A stretch of DNA of 64,000 nucleotides from a bacterium (GTDB lineage Bacteria; Myxococcota_A; Bradymonadia; UBA7976; UBA1532). The notes under the pieces are model-generated. The model was not told the DNA's origin. It did no database searches and saw nothing but the letters and a program-made list of their open reading frames with translations. Below, one piece after another: positions 1-8,548 of the stretch (position 1 is its first letter; each line of letters starts with the position of its first letter). The stretch spans positions 1-64,000 of the forward strand of contig JAUHYW010000053.1 of the NCBI GenBank assembly GCA_030426085.1. Reading direction: 5' to 3'. The translations under genes and the position numbers were made by a program.

Positions 1-200
1 CCCATCCCCACCATCACACCCATACCCACCCCCACCAAAGCCCACGAGGCCGGCCCCGGGGGATGCCGGGCGACAGTCGGCGCAGCCGATGAGCCCGGGA
101 CCCCCCGGGACCGCCGGCCGGCCACCACACCACCCATCCCCGCCATCACACCCATACCCACCCCCACCAAAGCCTACGAGGCCGGCCCCGGGGCATGCCG
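1..200. repeat. Imperfect direct repeat, 68 bp, period 132 bp
   Basis: Bases 1-68 recur at 133-200 with three substitutions (unit positions 10, 43 and 62). The unit starts with a C-rich CCCATCCCC stretch and ends in GGCCGGCCCCGGGG. The first copy begins at the window edge, so the array may extend to the left. The unit length and 132-bp period are not that of a CRISPR. No gene product is recognisable in any frame. It lies downstream of the rpsB-tsf-pyrH-frr operon and could mark its end. Confidence 0.85.
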
Positions 201-375
201 ACCCCTCCGAAGGCCCTGGCAGATGTCGTCGAGAGTGTCTGCTGTCGTGGGTATCCTCCACCTGCCGAGGCTGCACGCTGCCGGAGCGCCGGGTGGCGCG
301 CGGGACGGTGTCAGCGGCGAGGGGAGCAGGGGCCGGCGGCGCCGGCGGGGGCGGGGATGGGGGGCGCGGAGGTCG
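201..375. other. Non-coding stretch downstream of frr
   Basis: Together with the repeat to its left this gives 375 bases without a supportable gene. In many bacteria uppS follows frr, but no undecaprenyl-synthase-like frame is present on the minus strand here. I see GC-rich short palindromes but no hairpin with a T tract, so I do not call a terminator. Confidence 0.5.
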
Positions 376-933
376 TCAGACCTCCATCAGCTCCTTGTTC
401 TTCTTCTCGATGATCGAGTCGATCCGCGCGATGGCCGCGTCGGTCATGTCCTGGACCTTCTTCTTGCCCCGGTGGAGCTGGTCCTCGGTGATCTCCTTGT
501 CGCTCTCGAGCTGGTCGAGCATCGAGTTGGCGTCCCGCCGGGCGTTGCGGACCGAGATCTTGGCGTTCTCCCCGTGGTCGCCGACCTTCTTGGTCTTCTC
601 CTTGCGCCGCTCCTCGGTCAGCGCAGGGATGTCGATGCGGATGAGCGTGCCGTCGTTGTTGGGGTTGAACCCCAGGTTGGCCGTCTGGATGGCCCGCTCG
701 ATCTCCTTGAGCATGCCCTTCTCCCACGGCTTGATCGTGATCTGCCGGGCGTCGGGCGTTTGCAGGTTGGCCACCTGGTTGAGCGGCGTCGGTTGCCCGT
801 AATAGGTCACCTTCACCGAGTCGAGCACGTTGATGTTGGCCCGCCCGGTGCTGACCCGGGCCAGCTCGCGCTTGAGCGCCTTGTAGGCGTTCTCGAAGTT
901 GTCGTTCAGCTCGCTGTAGATCTCGTCTTCCAT
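376..933 (-). CDS. frr: Ribosome recycling factor
   Basis: Releases the 70S ribosome from mRNA after termination, together with EF-G, in the cytoplasm. The product is 185 residues, the usual length for RRF. It starts MEDEIYSELNDNFENAYKAL and carries the family signatures RVSTGRANINVLDSVKVTYYG, TPLNQVANL and the C-terminal RRDANSMLDQLESDKEITED helix. The open frame extends further upstream, but those residues are not RRF-like, and the ATG at 933 opens the conserved N-terminus. It is the last gene of the minus-strand block rpsB-tsf-pyrH-frr, 107 bases after pyrH, in the classic bacterial order. Expression is probably tied to the ribosomal-protein promoter upstream of rpsB. Confidence 0.97.
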   Translation of the reverse strand: MEDEIYSELNDNFENAYKALKRELARVSTGRANINVLDSVKVTYYGQPTPLNQVANLQTPDARQITIKPWEKGMLKEIERAIQTANLGFNPNNDGTLIRIDIPALTEERRKEKTKKVGDHGENAKISVRNARRDANSMLDQLESDKEITEDQLHRGKKKVQDMTDAAIARIDSIIEKKNKELMEV

Positions 934-1040
934 GCTCTGCCTGCCATGGTTTGGGCTGCTGGCGACACTAGCACACCCCCTCCGCGGTTGCGTAGCGTCA
1001 CGATGGTCGGCGGCCGGGCGGTCGCCGGAGACGCCCGGTT

Positions 1041-1754
1041 TCAGCAGATGCGGGTGCCGATGGTCTCGCCCCGGGCGACCCGCACGATGTTGCCCGGCGC
1101 CTTGAGGTCGAAGACGACGATGGGCATGCGGTTCTCGCGGCACAGGCTGATGGCGGTGGCGTCCATCACCCGCAGGTTGCGGGCGAGCACCTCGTCATAG
1201 GTGAGGCGGTCGAACTTCGTCGCGTCGGGGTGGGTGACCGGGTCGGCGTCGTAGATGCCGTCGACCTTGGTCGCCTTGAGCACCGCGTCGGCCCCGATCT
1301 CGATGGCCCGCAGCGCGCCGGCGGTGTCGGTGGTGAAGTAGGGGTTGCCGGTGCCGGCGGCGAAGATCACCACCCGCCCCTTCTCGAGGTGGCGCATCGC
1401 CCGCCGCCGGATGAACGGCTCGGCGACCTTGGGCATCTCGATGCCGCTCATCACCCGGGTGTGCAGCCCCAGCTTCTCGAAGCCGTCCTGAATGGCCAGG
1501 CAGTTGATCGCGGTGGCGAGCATGCCCATGTAGTCGGCGCTGGTGCGGTCCATGCCCCGGGCCGCGCCGGCCACGCCGCGGAAGATGTTGCCCCCGCCGA
1601 CCACGACCGCGAGCTCGACGCCCATGCCGACCACCTCGCGGACCTCGCCGCCGATGCGCTCGACGACGCCGGGTGAGATGCCGTACTCGCCGTCGCCGAT
1701 GAGGGCTTCACCGGAGAGCTTGAGCAGCAGGCGGCGGGGGGTGGGGGCGGACAT
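1041..1754 (-). CDS. pyrH: UMP kinase
   Basis: Phosphorylates UMP to UDP with ATP in pyrimidine nucleotide synthesis. It is a bacterial amino-acid-kinase-fold hexamer, unrelated to eukaryotic UMP/CMP kinase. The 237-residue product has the N-terminal phosphate loop [11 protein letters not shown], the [11 protein letters not shown] loop, the UMP-binding [20 protein letters not shown] segment, [19 protein letters not shown] and [13 protein letters not shown]. The start is the ATG at 1754; the upstream extension in frame is Pro/Arg-rich and not conserved. It sits between tsf and frr, matching the common operon that links translation with nucleotide supply. UMP kinases of this type are usually inhibited by UTP and activated by GTP (family knowledge). 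Confidence 0.97.
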   Translation of the reverse strand: MSAPTPRRLLLKLSGEALIGDGEYGISPGVVERIGGEVREVVGMGVELAVVVGGGNIFRGVAGAARGMDRTSADYMGMLATAINCLAIQDGFEKLGLHTRVMSGIEMPKVAEPFIRRRAMRHLEKGRVVIFAAGTGNPYFTTDTAGALRAIEIGADAVLKATKVDGIYDADPVTHPDATKFDRLTYDEVLARNLRVMDATAISLCRENRMPIVVFDLKAPGNIVRVARGETIGTRIC

Positions 1755-1838
1755 GGGACATCTCCTTCGGGCGGGGGGTGTGGGGTGCCGGGCTTCGGAC
1801 CCGAGCACCGAGCCCGAAGGAGCGCGGGGCGGAGCGGC

Positions 1839-2489
1839 TCAGCCGCCCTGGGTGGCGGCGGCGACCTCGGCGGCGAAGTCGGTCTCTTCCTTCTCGATGC
1901 CCTCACCGAGCTCGAACCGCACGAAGCGGCGGACCGAGACCTTCTCCTTGATGTTGGCCGCCGCCTCGATGACGTACTGGCCGACCGACTTGTCCGGGTC
2001 CTTGACGTAGGGCTGGTCGAGCAGGCAGACGCCCTTCTTCCACTTCTTGATCTTGCCGTCGACGATGCGATCGAGGATGTGGGCCGGCTTGCCCTGATCT
2101 TCCATCTGGGCCAGGAAGATCTCCCGCTGCTTGGCGACGACGTCGTCGGCGATCTCCGTGTCGGAGACGTACTGCGGGTTGCTGGCGGCGATGTGCATCG
2201 CGACGTTCTTGACGATCTCGGCGAACTCGTCGCTGCGGCCGACGAAGTCGGTCTCGCAGTTGATCTCGACGAGCACGCCGATGCGGCCGCTGTGGATGTA
2301 GCTGCCCACCGCGCCCTCGGCGGCGACCTTGTGGGCCCGCTTGCCCGCCGAGGCGAGGCTCTTCTTCTGGAGGTACTCGACCGCCGCGTCCATGTCGCCG
2401 TCGGTCTCGGTGAGCGCCTTCTTGCAGTCCATCATGCCGGCGCCGGTCTTCTGACGCAGCGCCTTGACGAGCTTCGCAGAGATCGCCAT
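1839..2489 (-). CDS. tsf: Translation elongation factor Ts
   Basis: Guanine-nucleotide exchange factor that regenerates EF-Tu-GTP. The 216-residue product begins with the UBA-like N-terminal domain, including LRQKTGAGMMDCKKALTE, and carries the core signature VEINCETDFVGRSDEF followed by VAMHIAASNPQYV. The C-terminal part FVRFELGEGIEKEETDFA is also typical. It belongs to the compact class of EF-Ts found in many bacteria, shorter than the E. coli protein (about 283 residues). It lies 52 bases downstream of rpsB and 84 bases upstream of pyrH in the same orientation, so it is almost certainly co-transcribed. Confidence 0.97.
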   Translation of the reverse strand: MAISAKLVKALRQKTGAGMMDCKKALTETDGDMDAAVEYLQKKSLASAGKRAHKVAAEGAVGSYIHSGRIGVLVEINCETDFVGRSDEFAEIVKNVAMHIAASNPQYVSDTEIADDVVAKQREIFLAQMEDQGKPAHILDRIVDGKIKKWKKGVCLLDQPYVKDPDKSVGQYVIEAAANIKEKVSVRRFVRFELGEGIEKEETDFAAEVAAATQGG

Positions 2490-2541
2490 GTCGTCTCTCC
2501 GTTTCGGTGTCGGGGTTGAACGGGTGGGGTCGCCGGAGCGC

Positions 2542-3426
2542 CTACTCGCCGGCCTCGGGCGCCTCGTCCTCGTCGGCCTCGGGGGCGTCGGGGCTGGCGC
2601 TGGCCTCGGGGGTCGGCATCTTCATGTCCGGCTGCTTGATCTCGACCGAGGGCTCGCCCTCGCCCTGACCGTACTGGGCGTCGCCGTCGGCGAAGTCCAC
2701 GTCGTGGCCCCCACCGAACTGCTGGTTGTGCGCCCGCTTGCCGGCGATGACCGCGTCGGCGATGCGGCTGGTGAACAGCTCGATCGCCCGGATCGCGTCG
2801 TCGTTGCCCGGGATGGGGTAGTCGATGCGGTCGGGGTCGGTGTTGGTGTCGACGATCGCCACCACCTTGATGCCGAGCTTCTTGGCCTCGGAGACGGCGA
2901 TGTGCTCCTTGATGATGTCGACCACGAAGACGAGCCCCGGCAGGCCATCCATGTTCTTGATGCCGCCGAGGTTGTTCTCGAGCTTCTCCTGCTCCCGGTA
3001 GAGCTTGAGGATCTCCTTCTTGGTGAGCGCGTCGGCGGTGCCGTCGGTGAGGATGCGCTCGATGGTGCGCAGCCGCTCGATGGAGCCCTTGATGGTCCGG
3101 AAGTTGGTCAGGGTGCCGCCCAGCCAGCGGTGGGTGACGTGGAACATGCCGCAGCGCAGGGCGTGGGTCCGCACGACCTCCTGGGCCTGCTTCTTGGTGC
3201 CCACGAACAGGATCGACTCGCCCCGGGCCGACATCGCCTCGACGAAGCGGAACGCGTCGTCGAAGAGGGGCACGGTCTTCTGCAGGTCGAGGATGTGGAT
3301 CCCGTTGCGGGCGCCGTAGATGTAGCGCCGCATCTTGGGGTTCCACCGCGCGGTCTGGTGGCCGAAGTGGACCCCGGCTTCCAGAAGCTCCCGGATGGTG
3401 ACGGCGTGCTCTCGATTCTCGCTCAT
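2542..3426 (-). CDS. rpsB: 30S ribosomal protein S2
   Basis: Small-subunit ribosomal protein needed for binding S1 near the 5' mRNA exit. The N-terminus contains [20 protein letters not shown] followed by [14 protein letters not shown], the S2 signature. Further along are [35 protein letters not shown] and [20 protein letters not shown]. The start ATG at 3426 is chosen over an in-frame GTG 15 bases upstream because a GAGGAA ribosome-binding site lies between them. The product has 294 residues, longer than the usual 230-260, because of an acidic Pro/Glu/Asp/Ala-rich tail over roughly the last 45 residues. It is the first gene of the translation operon. Confidence 0.97.
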   Translation of the reverse strand: MSENREHAVTIRELLEAGVHFGHQTARWNPKMRRYIYGARNGIHILDLQKTVPLFDDAFRFVEAMSARGESILFVGTKKQAQEVVRTHALRCGMFHVTHRWLGGTLTNFRTIKGSIERLRTIERILTDGTADALTKKEILKLYREQEKLENNLGGIKNMDGLPGLVFVVDIIKEHIAVSEAKKLGIKVVAIVDTNTDPDRIDYPIPGNDDAIRAIELFTSRIADAVIAGKRAHNQQFGGGHDVDFADGDAQYGQGEGEPSVEIKQPDMKMPTPEASASPDAPEADEDEAPEAGE

Positions 3427-3541
3427 CGCTGTGTTCCTCACGCGTTGATGCCGCCGCGGCCGTCGCCGTCGGACCGCCCACCCCGCTCATTCGGGGCACG
3501 CCGGCGGTCGACTCGGGCCGCGTGTGTGATTTCGGTGGCGC

Positions 3542-3570
3542 TCTCTACCAGGATCGCCGGGCGGCGGCAA
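3542..3570 (-). promoter_or_regulatory. Candidate promoter of the rpsB operon
   Basis: Read on the minus strand there is TTGCCG (3565-3570), a 17-base spacer, then TAGAGA (3542-3547) preceded by TGG, an extended -10 form. The transcript would start near 3535 and leave a leader of about 110 bases before rpsB. The rest of 3427-3731, a 305-base divergent gap, holds only this and the promoter for the gene at 3732. Confidence 0.5.
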
Positions 3571-3658
3571 GCAATACCCCGCCGTTGGGGCCACTTCGTC
3601 GGGCGACGTCACCGTTCGGGCCCGGCCGGCGTACCGCGCATCGGGCGGTCGGCAGCGA

Positions 3659-3687
3659 TTGACGGCCCCCCGCCCCGTCAGTAATGT
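3659..3687 (+). promoter_or_regulatory. Candidate sigma-70 promoter of glutamate-cysteine ligase
   Basis: TTGACG (3659-3664), exactly 17 bases, then TAATGT (3682-3687). Transcription would begin near 3694, about 38 bases before the chosen ATG at 3732. This argues against the in-frame ATG at 3684, which lies inside the -10 box. Confidence 0.65.
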
Positions 3688-3731
3688 GCGCCCGCCCGAC
3701 CCCCGGGCCGCCGCCGAGGAGCCCGAGACCG

Positions 3732-5063
3732 ATGAGTTCACTGCTCGCCGACGACGCCACCCCGCTCACCGACCCGGCCCAGGCCGTGGCTCACATGGCC
3801 TCCGGCGGCAAGCCGCGCGCGCGGTGGGTCATCGGCACCGAGCACGAGAAGATCGGCTGGTGGCCCGACCGGGGCCGGCACCCCGACTGGTCCGACCCCC
3901 GGGGCATCCGGGCGCTGCTCGAGGCCCTGGCGGCCGACGGCGGCTGGCAGGCGACCCGGGAGGGCGACGACATCATCGCCCTCGCCCGCGACCGGGCCAC
4001 GATCACCCTCGAGCCGGGGGGGCAGCTCGAGCTGAGCGGCGCCCCCCTGCCCCGGCTGGCCGACACCGCCGCCGAGCTCGACGCCCACCTGGCCGAGATC
4101 GAGCGGTTCAGCGCTCCGCTGGGCATCACCTGGAGCGGCCTCGGCCTGGCCCCGACGGTGGGCCCCGACGCCATGCCCCGCATGCCCAAGGCCCGCTACG
4201 GCATCATGCGGCGCTACCTGCCCACCAAGGGCGCGCTGGCGTCGCGCATGATGCACCAGACGTGCACCGTGCAGGCCAACTACGACTTCGCCGACGAGGC
4301 CGACGCCTTCCGCAAGCTGCGGCTGTCGCTCTACGTGCAGCCGTTCGTGATGGCCGCCTGGGCCAACAGCCCGGTGGTCGAGGGGCGGCCGGTGGTCGAG
4401 CGCACGTTCCGGGGCCGCATCTGGGAGGCCACCGACGACGATCGCTACCGCTATCCGGCGCGGTTCCTCGAGCCCGACTGCGGCTTCGCCGACTACGTCG
4501 AGTGGGCCTGGGGCGTGCCGATGTTCTTCATCCGCCGCGAGGGGCGGGCGGTGGACTGCGCCGGGCTGCGCTTCCGGGACTTCGTCGCCGACGGCTTCGA
4601 GGGCCACCGGGCCAACCTGGGCGACTTCATCCTGCACCTGTCGACGCTCTTCCCCGACGCCCGGCTCAAGACCCACCTCGAGGTGCGGGGGGCCGACATG
4701 GGCGACCGGGCCCACGTCCTGGCGCTGCCGGCCTTGCACGCGGGGCTGCTGTACGACGCGGCGGCCCTCGACGCCGGGCTGAAGCTGTTCGAGGGGGTCG
4801 ACCACGCCGCGCTGATGGCCTGCCGCCGGGCGGTGCCCGTCGCCGGGCTGGCCGCCGAGCTGGCCGGGCGGCCGCTGCGGGCCTGGGGCGCGCAGATCGT
4901 GGAGCTGGCCCGGGGCGGGCTGTCGCGCTGGGAGCCGGAGGCGGTCCCGCTGCTGGCTCCGATCGCGGCCGACGTGGAGGCCGGCACCTGCCCCGCCGAC
5001 CGGGTGCGGGCGATCTTCACCGGGGACGTCTCGGCGCTGCTGGCCGCCACCCGGATCTGCTGA
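3732..5063 (+). CDS. gshA: Glutamate-cysteine ligase, plant/proteobacterial GCS2 type
   Basis: Catalyses the ATP-dependent joining of glutamate and cysteine, the first step of glutathione synthesis, in the cytoplasm. The 443-residue product has the family signature TLEPGGQLELSGAPLP near residues 94-109, an ATP-grasp-like start GTEHEKIGWW, and PKARYGIMRRYLPTKG, MMHQTCTVQANYDF and THLEVRGADMGD, all typical of the plant and alphaproteobacterial class, not E. coli GshA. The start at 3732 follows a GAGGAG site and lies downstream of the TTGACG/TAATGT promoter. No gshB is visible in the window, so the second step must be encoded elsewhere or this organism makes gamma-glutamylcysteine. Its last 47 bases overlap the convergent kinase gene. 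Confidence 0.9.
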   Translation: MSSLLADDATPLTDPAQAVAHMASGGKPRARWVIGTEHEKIGWWPDRGRHPDWSDPRGIRALLEALAADGGWQATREGDDIIALARDRATITLEPGGQLELSGAPLPRLADTAAELDAHLAEIERFSAPLGITWSGLGLAPTVGPDAMPRMPKARYGIMRRYLPTKGALASRMMHQTCTVQANYDFADEADAFRKLRLSLYVQPFVMAAWANSPVVEGRPVVERTFRGRIWEATDDDRYRYPARFLEPDCGFADYVEWAWGVPMFFIRREGRAVDCAGLRFRDFVADGFEGHRANLGDFILHLSTLFPDARLKTHLEVRGADMGDRAHVLALPALHAGLLYDAAALDAGLKLFEGVDHAALMACRRAVPVAGLAAELAGRPLRAWGAQIVELARGGLSRWEPEAVPLLAPIAADVEAGTCPADRVRAIFTGDVSALLAATRIC

Positions 5064-6675
5064 GCGCGGGCCCCGGGTCGGGCTCGGCCGGGGCGTCGAG
5101 CAGCTCCACCCGCGGCGGGGCGGGGGCGTCGAGTAGCTCCACCGCGGGCCGGGCGGGCGACGGGCCCGGCTCGATCGAGGTCACCCGGGCGGACGGGAAC
5201 GGCGGCGGCTCCGGCGGCGGCGGCGCGCGGCGCGTCGCGGTCGGCGCTGCGCGCGGGGCAGGCGCCGCCGGGGGCGGGGTCGACGCCGGGCTCACGCTCG
5301 ACGGCGACCGCCGGGCGCGCGGCCGCTGCGACCGCTGCCGATCACCGTGGGCGCTCGTCGAGCTGCCGGTGCCGATGGCGCTGCGCCGGGGCGCCGCCGG
5401 ACCCGGCGGGTCGCTCACCCCCGACTCGGGCACCCCGCCCGCCGGCGCCGGGGCTCCACCGAAGCCGACGACCGGCCCGGCCGACGGCGCGCTCGGCGAC
5501 GGCCTCGGGCGCTCCGCGACGCTGAGGCGCGTCGGCTCCAGCGGGGTCACCGTCACCGTCGGCGCGGGGGCCCACAGGGCGATCGCCGCCGCCGCGCCCA
5601 GGCCCGCCGCCGCCAGCGCCCCGACCCAGGAGGTCCACCGTCGATGCGATCGAGGCTGGGGCGTCGGCCGGGCCCCGGCCTCGGCCCGGGCGGCGGCCAG
5701 CGCGTCCCGCATCGCCCGGGCGCTGGGGTGGCGCTGCTCGGGGGCCTTGGCCAGCGCCCGGTGCACCGCCTCTGCGATCAGCGGGTGCACGTCGGGCCGC
5801 GCCGCCCTCAGCGGCGGGGGCGCGGTGCGCAGGTGGTGGTAGAGCACCCGGGCCATGTCGCCGACGAACGGCGCCCGCCCGGCGAGGGCCCGGTACAGGA
5901 CCACCCCGAGGGCGTACAGGTCGGCCCGGCCGTCGACCGGGCGGCGGTCGATCTGCTCCGGGGCCATGTAGCGCGGGGTGCCGCAGATGCGGCGCACGGC
6001 GGTGATGTCGCCGTCGATCCGGGCGGCCAGCGCGCCGTCGGTCGCCTCGGCGTCGCCTTCGAAGAAGCGGGCGATGCCGAAGTCGAGCACCTTCACCCGG
6101 GGCGGCGCGTCGTCGTCCTGGCGCACGAGGAAGAGGTTGCCCGGCTTGAGGTCGCGGTGCACGACCCGCCGCCGGTGGGCGAAGCTCAGCGCGGCGAGCG
6201 TCTGGTCGGCCACCCGCAGCGCCTCCTCGGCGCTCAGCGGGCCCCGCCGCAAGCGGTGGGACAGCTCCTCGCCCTCGAGCAGCTCCATCACCATGTACAG
6301 CTCGCCGGCCGCCGTGCGCCCCGAGTCGTGCACCGTCACGATGTGGGGGTGGTTCAGGTTCGAGGCGATGCGGGCCCCGCGCTCGAAGCGGGCCGCGGCC
6401 TCGGCCCGGGTCGGGGGCAGCAGCTTGATCGCCACGTCGCGCCGGGTCGACGCCTGCCGGGCCCGCCAGACGGCGCCGCCCATGCCGCCGACCCCCAGCA
6501 GGTCGACGAGGATGTAGCGCCCGGCGATCGCCCGCCCGCGCAGGTCGGGGAGCACGGGCGCCCCGTCCCGGGGGCAGCGGGTGACGGGCTCGGCGCCCCG
6601 GTGGCGGCAGCGGGGGCAGATCCAGGGGCGCGCGGCGGGGGTGGCATCGGACGGCGGGTGACGGGTGGCTGTCAT
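5017..6675 (-). CDS. Membrane-anchored Ser/Thr protein kinase with Pro-rich tail
   Basis: A Hanks-type kinase, 552 residues. A short Cys-rich start (C20, C23, C34) resembles a zinc ribbon. The kinase domain spans about 52-335: glycine loop LLGVGGMGGAVW, ATP-binding lysine K84, catalytic HRDLKPGN (173-180), DFG at 198-200 and GTPRYMAPEQ. One membrane segment (about 348-368) divides this cytoplasmic part from an external tail of about 180 Pro/Ala/Ser-rich residues. The tail carries two copies of an 11-residue unit containing VELLDAPA, encoded by a 33-base direct repeat at 5093-5143. A GGAG site precedes the ATG. The 3' end overlaps the convergent ligase gene by 47 bases. Substrate and signal are unknown; kinases of this layout are abundant in myxobacteria. 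Confidence 0.9.
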   Translation of the reverse strand: MTATRHPPSDATPAARPWICPRCRHRGAEPVTRCPRDGAPVLPDLRGRAIAGRYILVDLLGVGGMGGAVWRARQASTRRDVAIKLLPPTRAEAAARFERGARIASNLNHPHIVTVHDSGRTAAGELYMVMELLEGEELSHRLRRGPLSAEEALRVADQTLAALSFAHRRRVVHRDLKPGNLFLVRQDDDAPPRVKVLDFGIARFFEGDAEATDGALAARIDGDITAVRRICGTPRYMAPEQIDRRPVDGRADLYALGVVLYRALAGRAPFVGDMARVLYHHLRTAPPPLRAARPDVHPLIAEAVHRALAKAPEQRHPSARAMRDALAAARAEAGARPTPQPRSHRRWTSWVGALAAAGLGAAAAIALWAPAPTVTVTPLEPTRLSVAERPRPSPSAPSAGPVVGFGGAPAPAGGVPESGVSDPPGPAAPRRSAIGTGSSTSAHGDRQRSQRPRARRSPSSVSPASTPPPAAPAPRAAPTATRRAPPPPEPPPFPSARVTSIEPGPSPARPAVELLDAPAPPRVELLDAPAEPDPGPALSRSGWRPAAPRRPR

Positions 6676-6720
6676 GGGTGGCTCCGGGCGGGTCGGATGT
6701 CACCCCGACGGTATCACCCT

Positions 6721-6749
6721 CGGCCCCCCGGTGAACCCCGCGGGGGCCG
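6721..6749 (-). terminator. Candidate hairpin between the two kinase genes
   Basis: Perfect 8-base inverted repeat CGGCCCCC (6721-6728) and GGGGGCCG (6742-6749) with a 13-base loop. It lies 62 bases past the stop of the upstream kinase on the minus strand. There is no T tract, so it may be a weak terminator or a leader hairpin of the following kinase. Confidence 0.4.
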
Positions 6750-6810
6750 GATGACATGCCGTTGAAATGTGATAGGGCCGTGTAATACGAAGCCATCGGC
6801 GACCGATGGC

Positions 6811-8421
6811 TCAACCGTCCAGGTAGTGATCCCGCCCCTGGCCGCCCTCGCGGTAGCCCCGGGCCTCGGTGCGTTGGTCGGTCCGGCCCCGGTTGCGCTG
6901 CCGCTGCCGGCGCAGCAGCCCCTTGGCCTCGAGCTTCTTGCGGTGCTTGCCGAGCTGGTCGGCCACCTCGTGGGGCAGCGCGTCGAGGTTCTGCTCGAAC
7001 TGCTCGAAGATCGTGCTCGCCAGATCGCGCCCCAGCGTGGCCAGGGTGCCCGGCGCCCGCTGCCCGAGCAGGCGGGCCTTCTCGTGGGCGAACTCGTCCT
7101 CGGTCAGCGCGCCCTCCTCGACGAGCTGGTGCAGCGCCCTGATCTGCTCGGCGACGCCCAGCGTATCGCCCCGGCTCATCTCGGCCAGGGCCGGGTTGTA
7201 CTTCTCGTCGAACTGCTGCTGGCTCATCTTGAGCATGCGGATGCCCTGCACGATCGAGATGAGCGAGGGCAGGGTGAAGAAGGTGATCCAGCCGAGGATG
7301 AAGTAGAGGAAGCCCAGCTTCCACTTGCCGAGGTACCACTGGTGGGCCCCGATGGCCCCGCCCACGAACGCCAGCACGGTGGCCAGCGTCTTGTCCCGGG
7401 CCCCCATCTTGCGCCGCAGCTCGTCGGTGACCACCACCGGCCGCCGGGGCTGGCCGGCCTCGCTGCGGGGCACGGGCAGCGACTTCGACAGCTCCACCGC
7501 CCGCCGGGCCGCCGCGGACGGGTCGGGCGCGCGGCCGACCGGGGCCTCGGCCTCCCCGGCCCGGATGCGGGCGATCTCGGCCCGGACCCGCTTCGCCGAG
7601 GCGGGCCGCATCTCGGGGCTGGCCGACAGCAGCCGCTCGACGAGCGCCCGGGTGGCCGGCGAGGCGTGCACCGCCTTCTGCCAGTCGAGCTGGTGGTCGA
7701 CGCCGACCAGATCGATGAGCGCCCGCCGCGACAGCAGCTCGACCGCCATCGCGCCCACCGCGTACAGGTCGCTGCGGGGGGTCGCCTCGCCCCGGAACTG
7801 CTCGGGCGCCATGTAGCCGTAGGTGCCGGCCACGGTGCTGCCGCCGATGCCCGGATCCTGGACCAGATCGCGCACCGCGCCGAAGTCGATGAGCGTCAGC
7901 CGGCCGTCCGCCGCCCGGCGGATGAGGTTCTTGGGCTTGAGGTCGCGGTGGATGACCGGGGGCGCGAGCCCGTGCAGGTACTCGAGCACCGCGCAGATCT
8001 CGTCGAGGATCCCGAGCACCTCGTCCTCGGTGTAGCGCCGGCCGGCCATCTCTTCGGCCAGGGTCGGCCCGTCGACGAAGTCCTGCACCAGATAGAACGC
8101 CCGGTGCTTGCCCTGCCCGGCGGTGAAGTGGGCCCGGCAGGCGGGGATGCGGTCGTGGCGCAGCTCGCCGAGCACCCGCGCCTCGCGCTCGATGCGGCGG
8201 ACCTGATCCCGGGGGGTGGTCGGCCGCAGGGGCATCTCCTTGATCGCGACCGTCTCGCCCGAGACCTCGTCCTGCGCCCGGTAGGTGGTGCCGACCGCGC
8301 CGTGCCCCACGATGCGGGCGAGGGCGTAGCGCCCCTCGAGCCGGGGGTCTTCGCCGCAGGCCGCGCAGCGGTGGGCCTGGGGCGCGCTGGCGCCGCAGGC
8401 GGCGCAGATGACGTCGCTCAA
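6811..8421 (-). CDS. Ser/Thr protein kinase with TM2 and SHOCT domains
   Basis: A 536-residue protein. An N-terminal zinc ribbon (C6, C9, C19, C22) precedes the kinase domain (about 30-290) with IVGHGAVGTTYRA, lysine K61, HRDLKPKN (158-165) and DFG (179-181). After a linker comes a TM2 domain (about 345-398; GGAIGAHQWYLGKWKLG and a second membrane segment), then a SHOCT-like module HQLVEEGALTEDEFAHEKA (about 431-449). TM2 and SHOCT modules are known as membrane and oligomerisation parts (family knowledge). The start is a TTG at 8421 behind a strong AGGAGGAG site; frames further upstream would run into the divergent VWA gene's region. No external sensor domain is visible, so any signal is probably sensed at the membrane or in the cytoplasm. 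Confidence 0.9.
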   Translation of the reverse strand: MSDVICAACGASAPQAHRCAACGEDPRLEGRYALARIVGHGAVGTTYRAQDEVSGETVAIKEMPLRPTTPRDQVRRIEREARVLGELRHDRIPACRAHFTAGQGKHRAFYLVQDFVDGPTLAEEMAGRRYTEDEVLGILDEICAVLEYLHGLAPPVIHRDLKPKNLIRRAADGRLTLIDFGAVRDLVQDPGIGGSTVAGTYGYMAPEQFRGEATPRSDLYAVGAMAVELLSRRALIDLVGVDHQLDWQKAVHASPATRALVERLLSASPEMRPASAKRVRAEIARIRAGEAEAPVGRAPDPSAAARRAVELSKSLPVPRSEAGQPRRPVVVTDELRRKMGARDKTLATVLAFVGGAIGAHQWYLGKWKLGFLYFILGWITFFTLPSLISIVQGIRMLKMSQQQFDEKYNPALAEMSRGDTLGVAEQIRALHQLVEEGALTEDEFAHEKARLLGQRAPGTLATLGRDLASTIFEQFEQNLDALPHEVADQLGKHRKKLEAKGLLRRQRQRNRGRTDQRTEARGYREGGQGRDHYLDG

Positions 8422-8548
8422 CGCTCCTCCTCGTCGCTCCGCTCGTGAGGGGTCGACGCCGGGCAGCATATCAGGGTTGCCGCGCGAGGCCATCGACCGC
8501 GCCGGTGGGCGCTGGCGTTCGGCGGGGCGGGCTGACAGAATCCGCCGG

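Noticed and set aside
376-1143. A longer frr starting at 1143
   Set aside because: The extra 70 residues are not RRF-like and would overlap the pyrH coding region.
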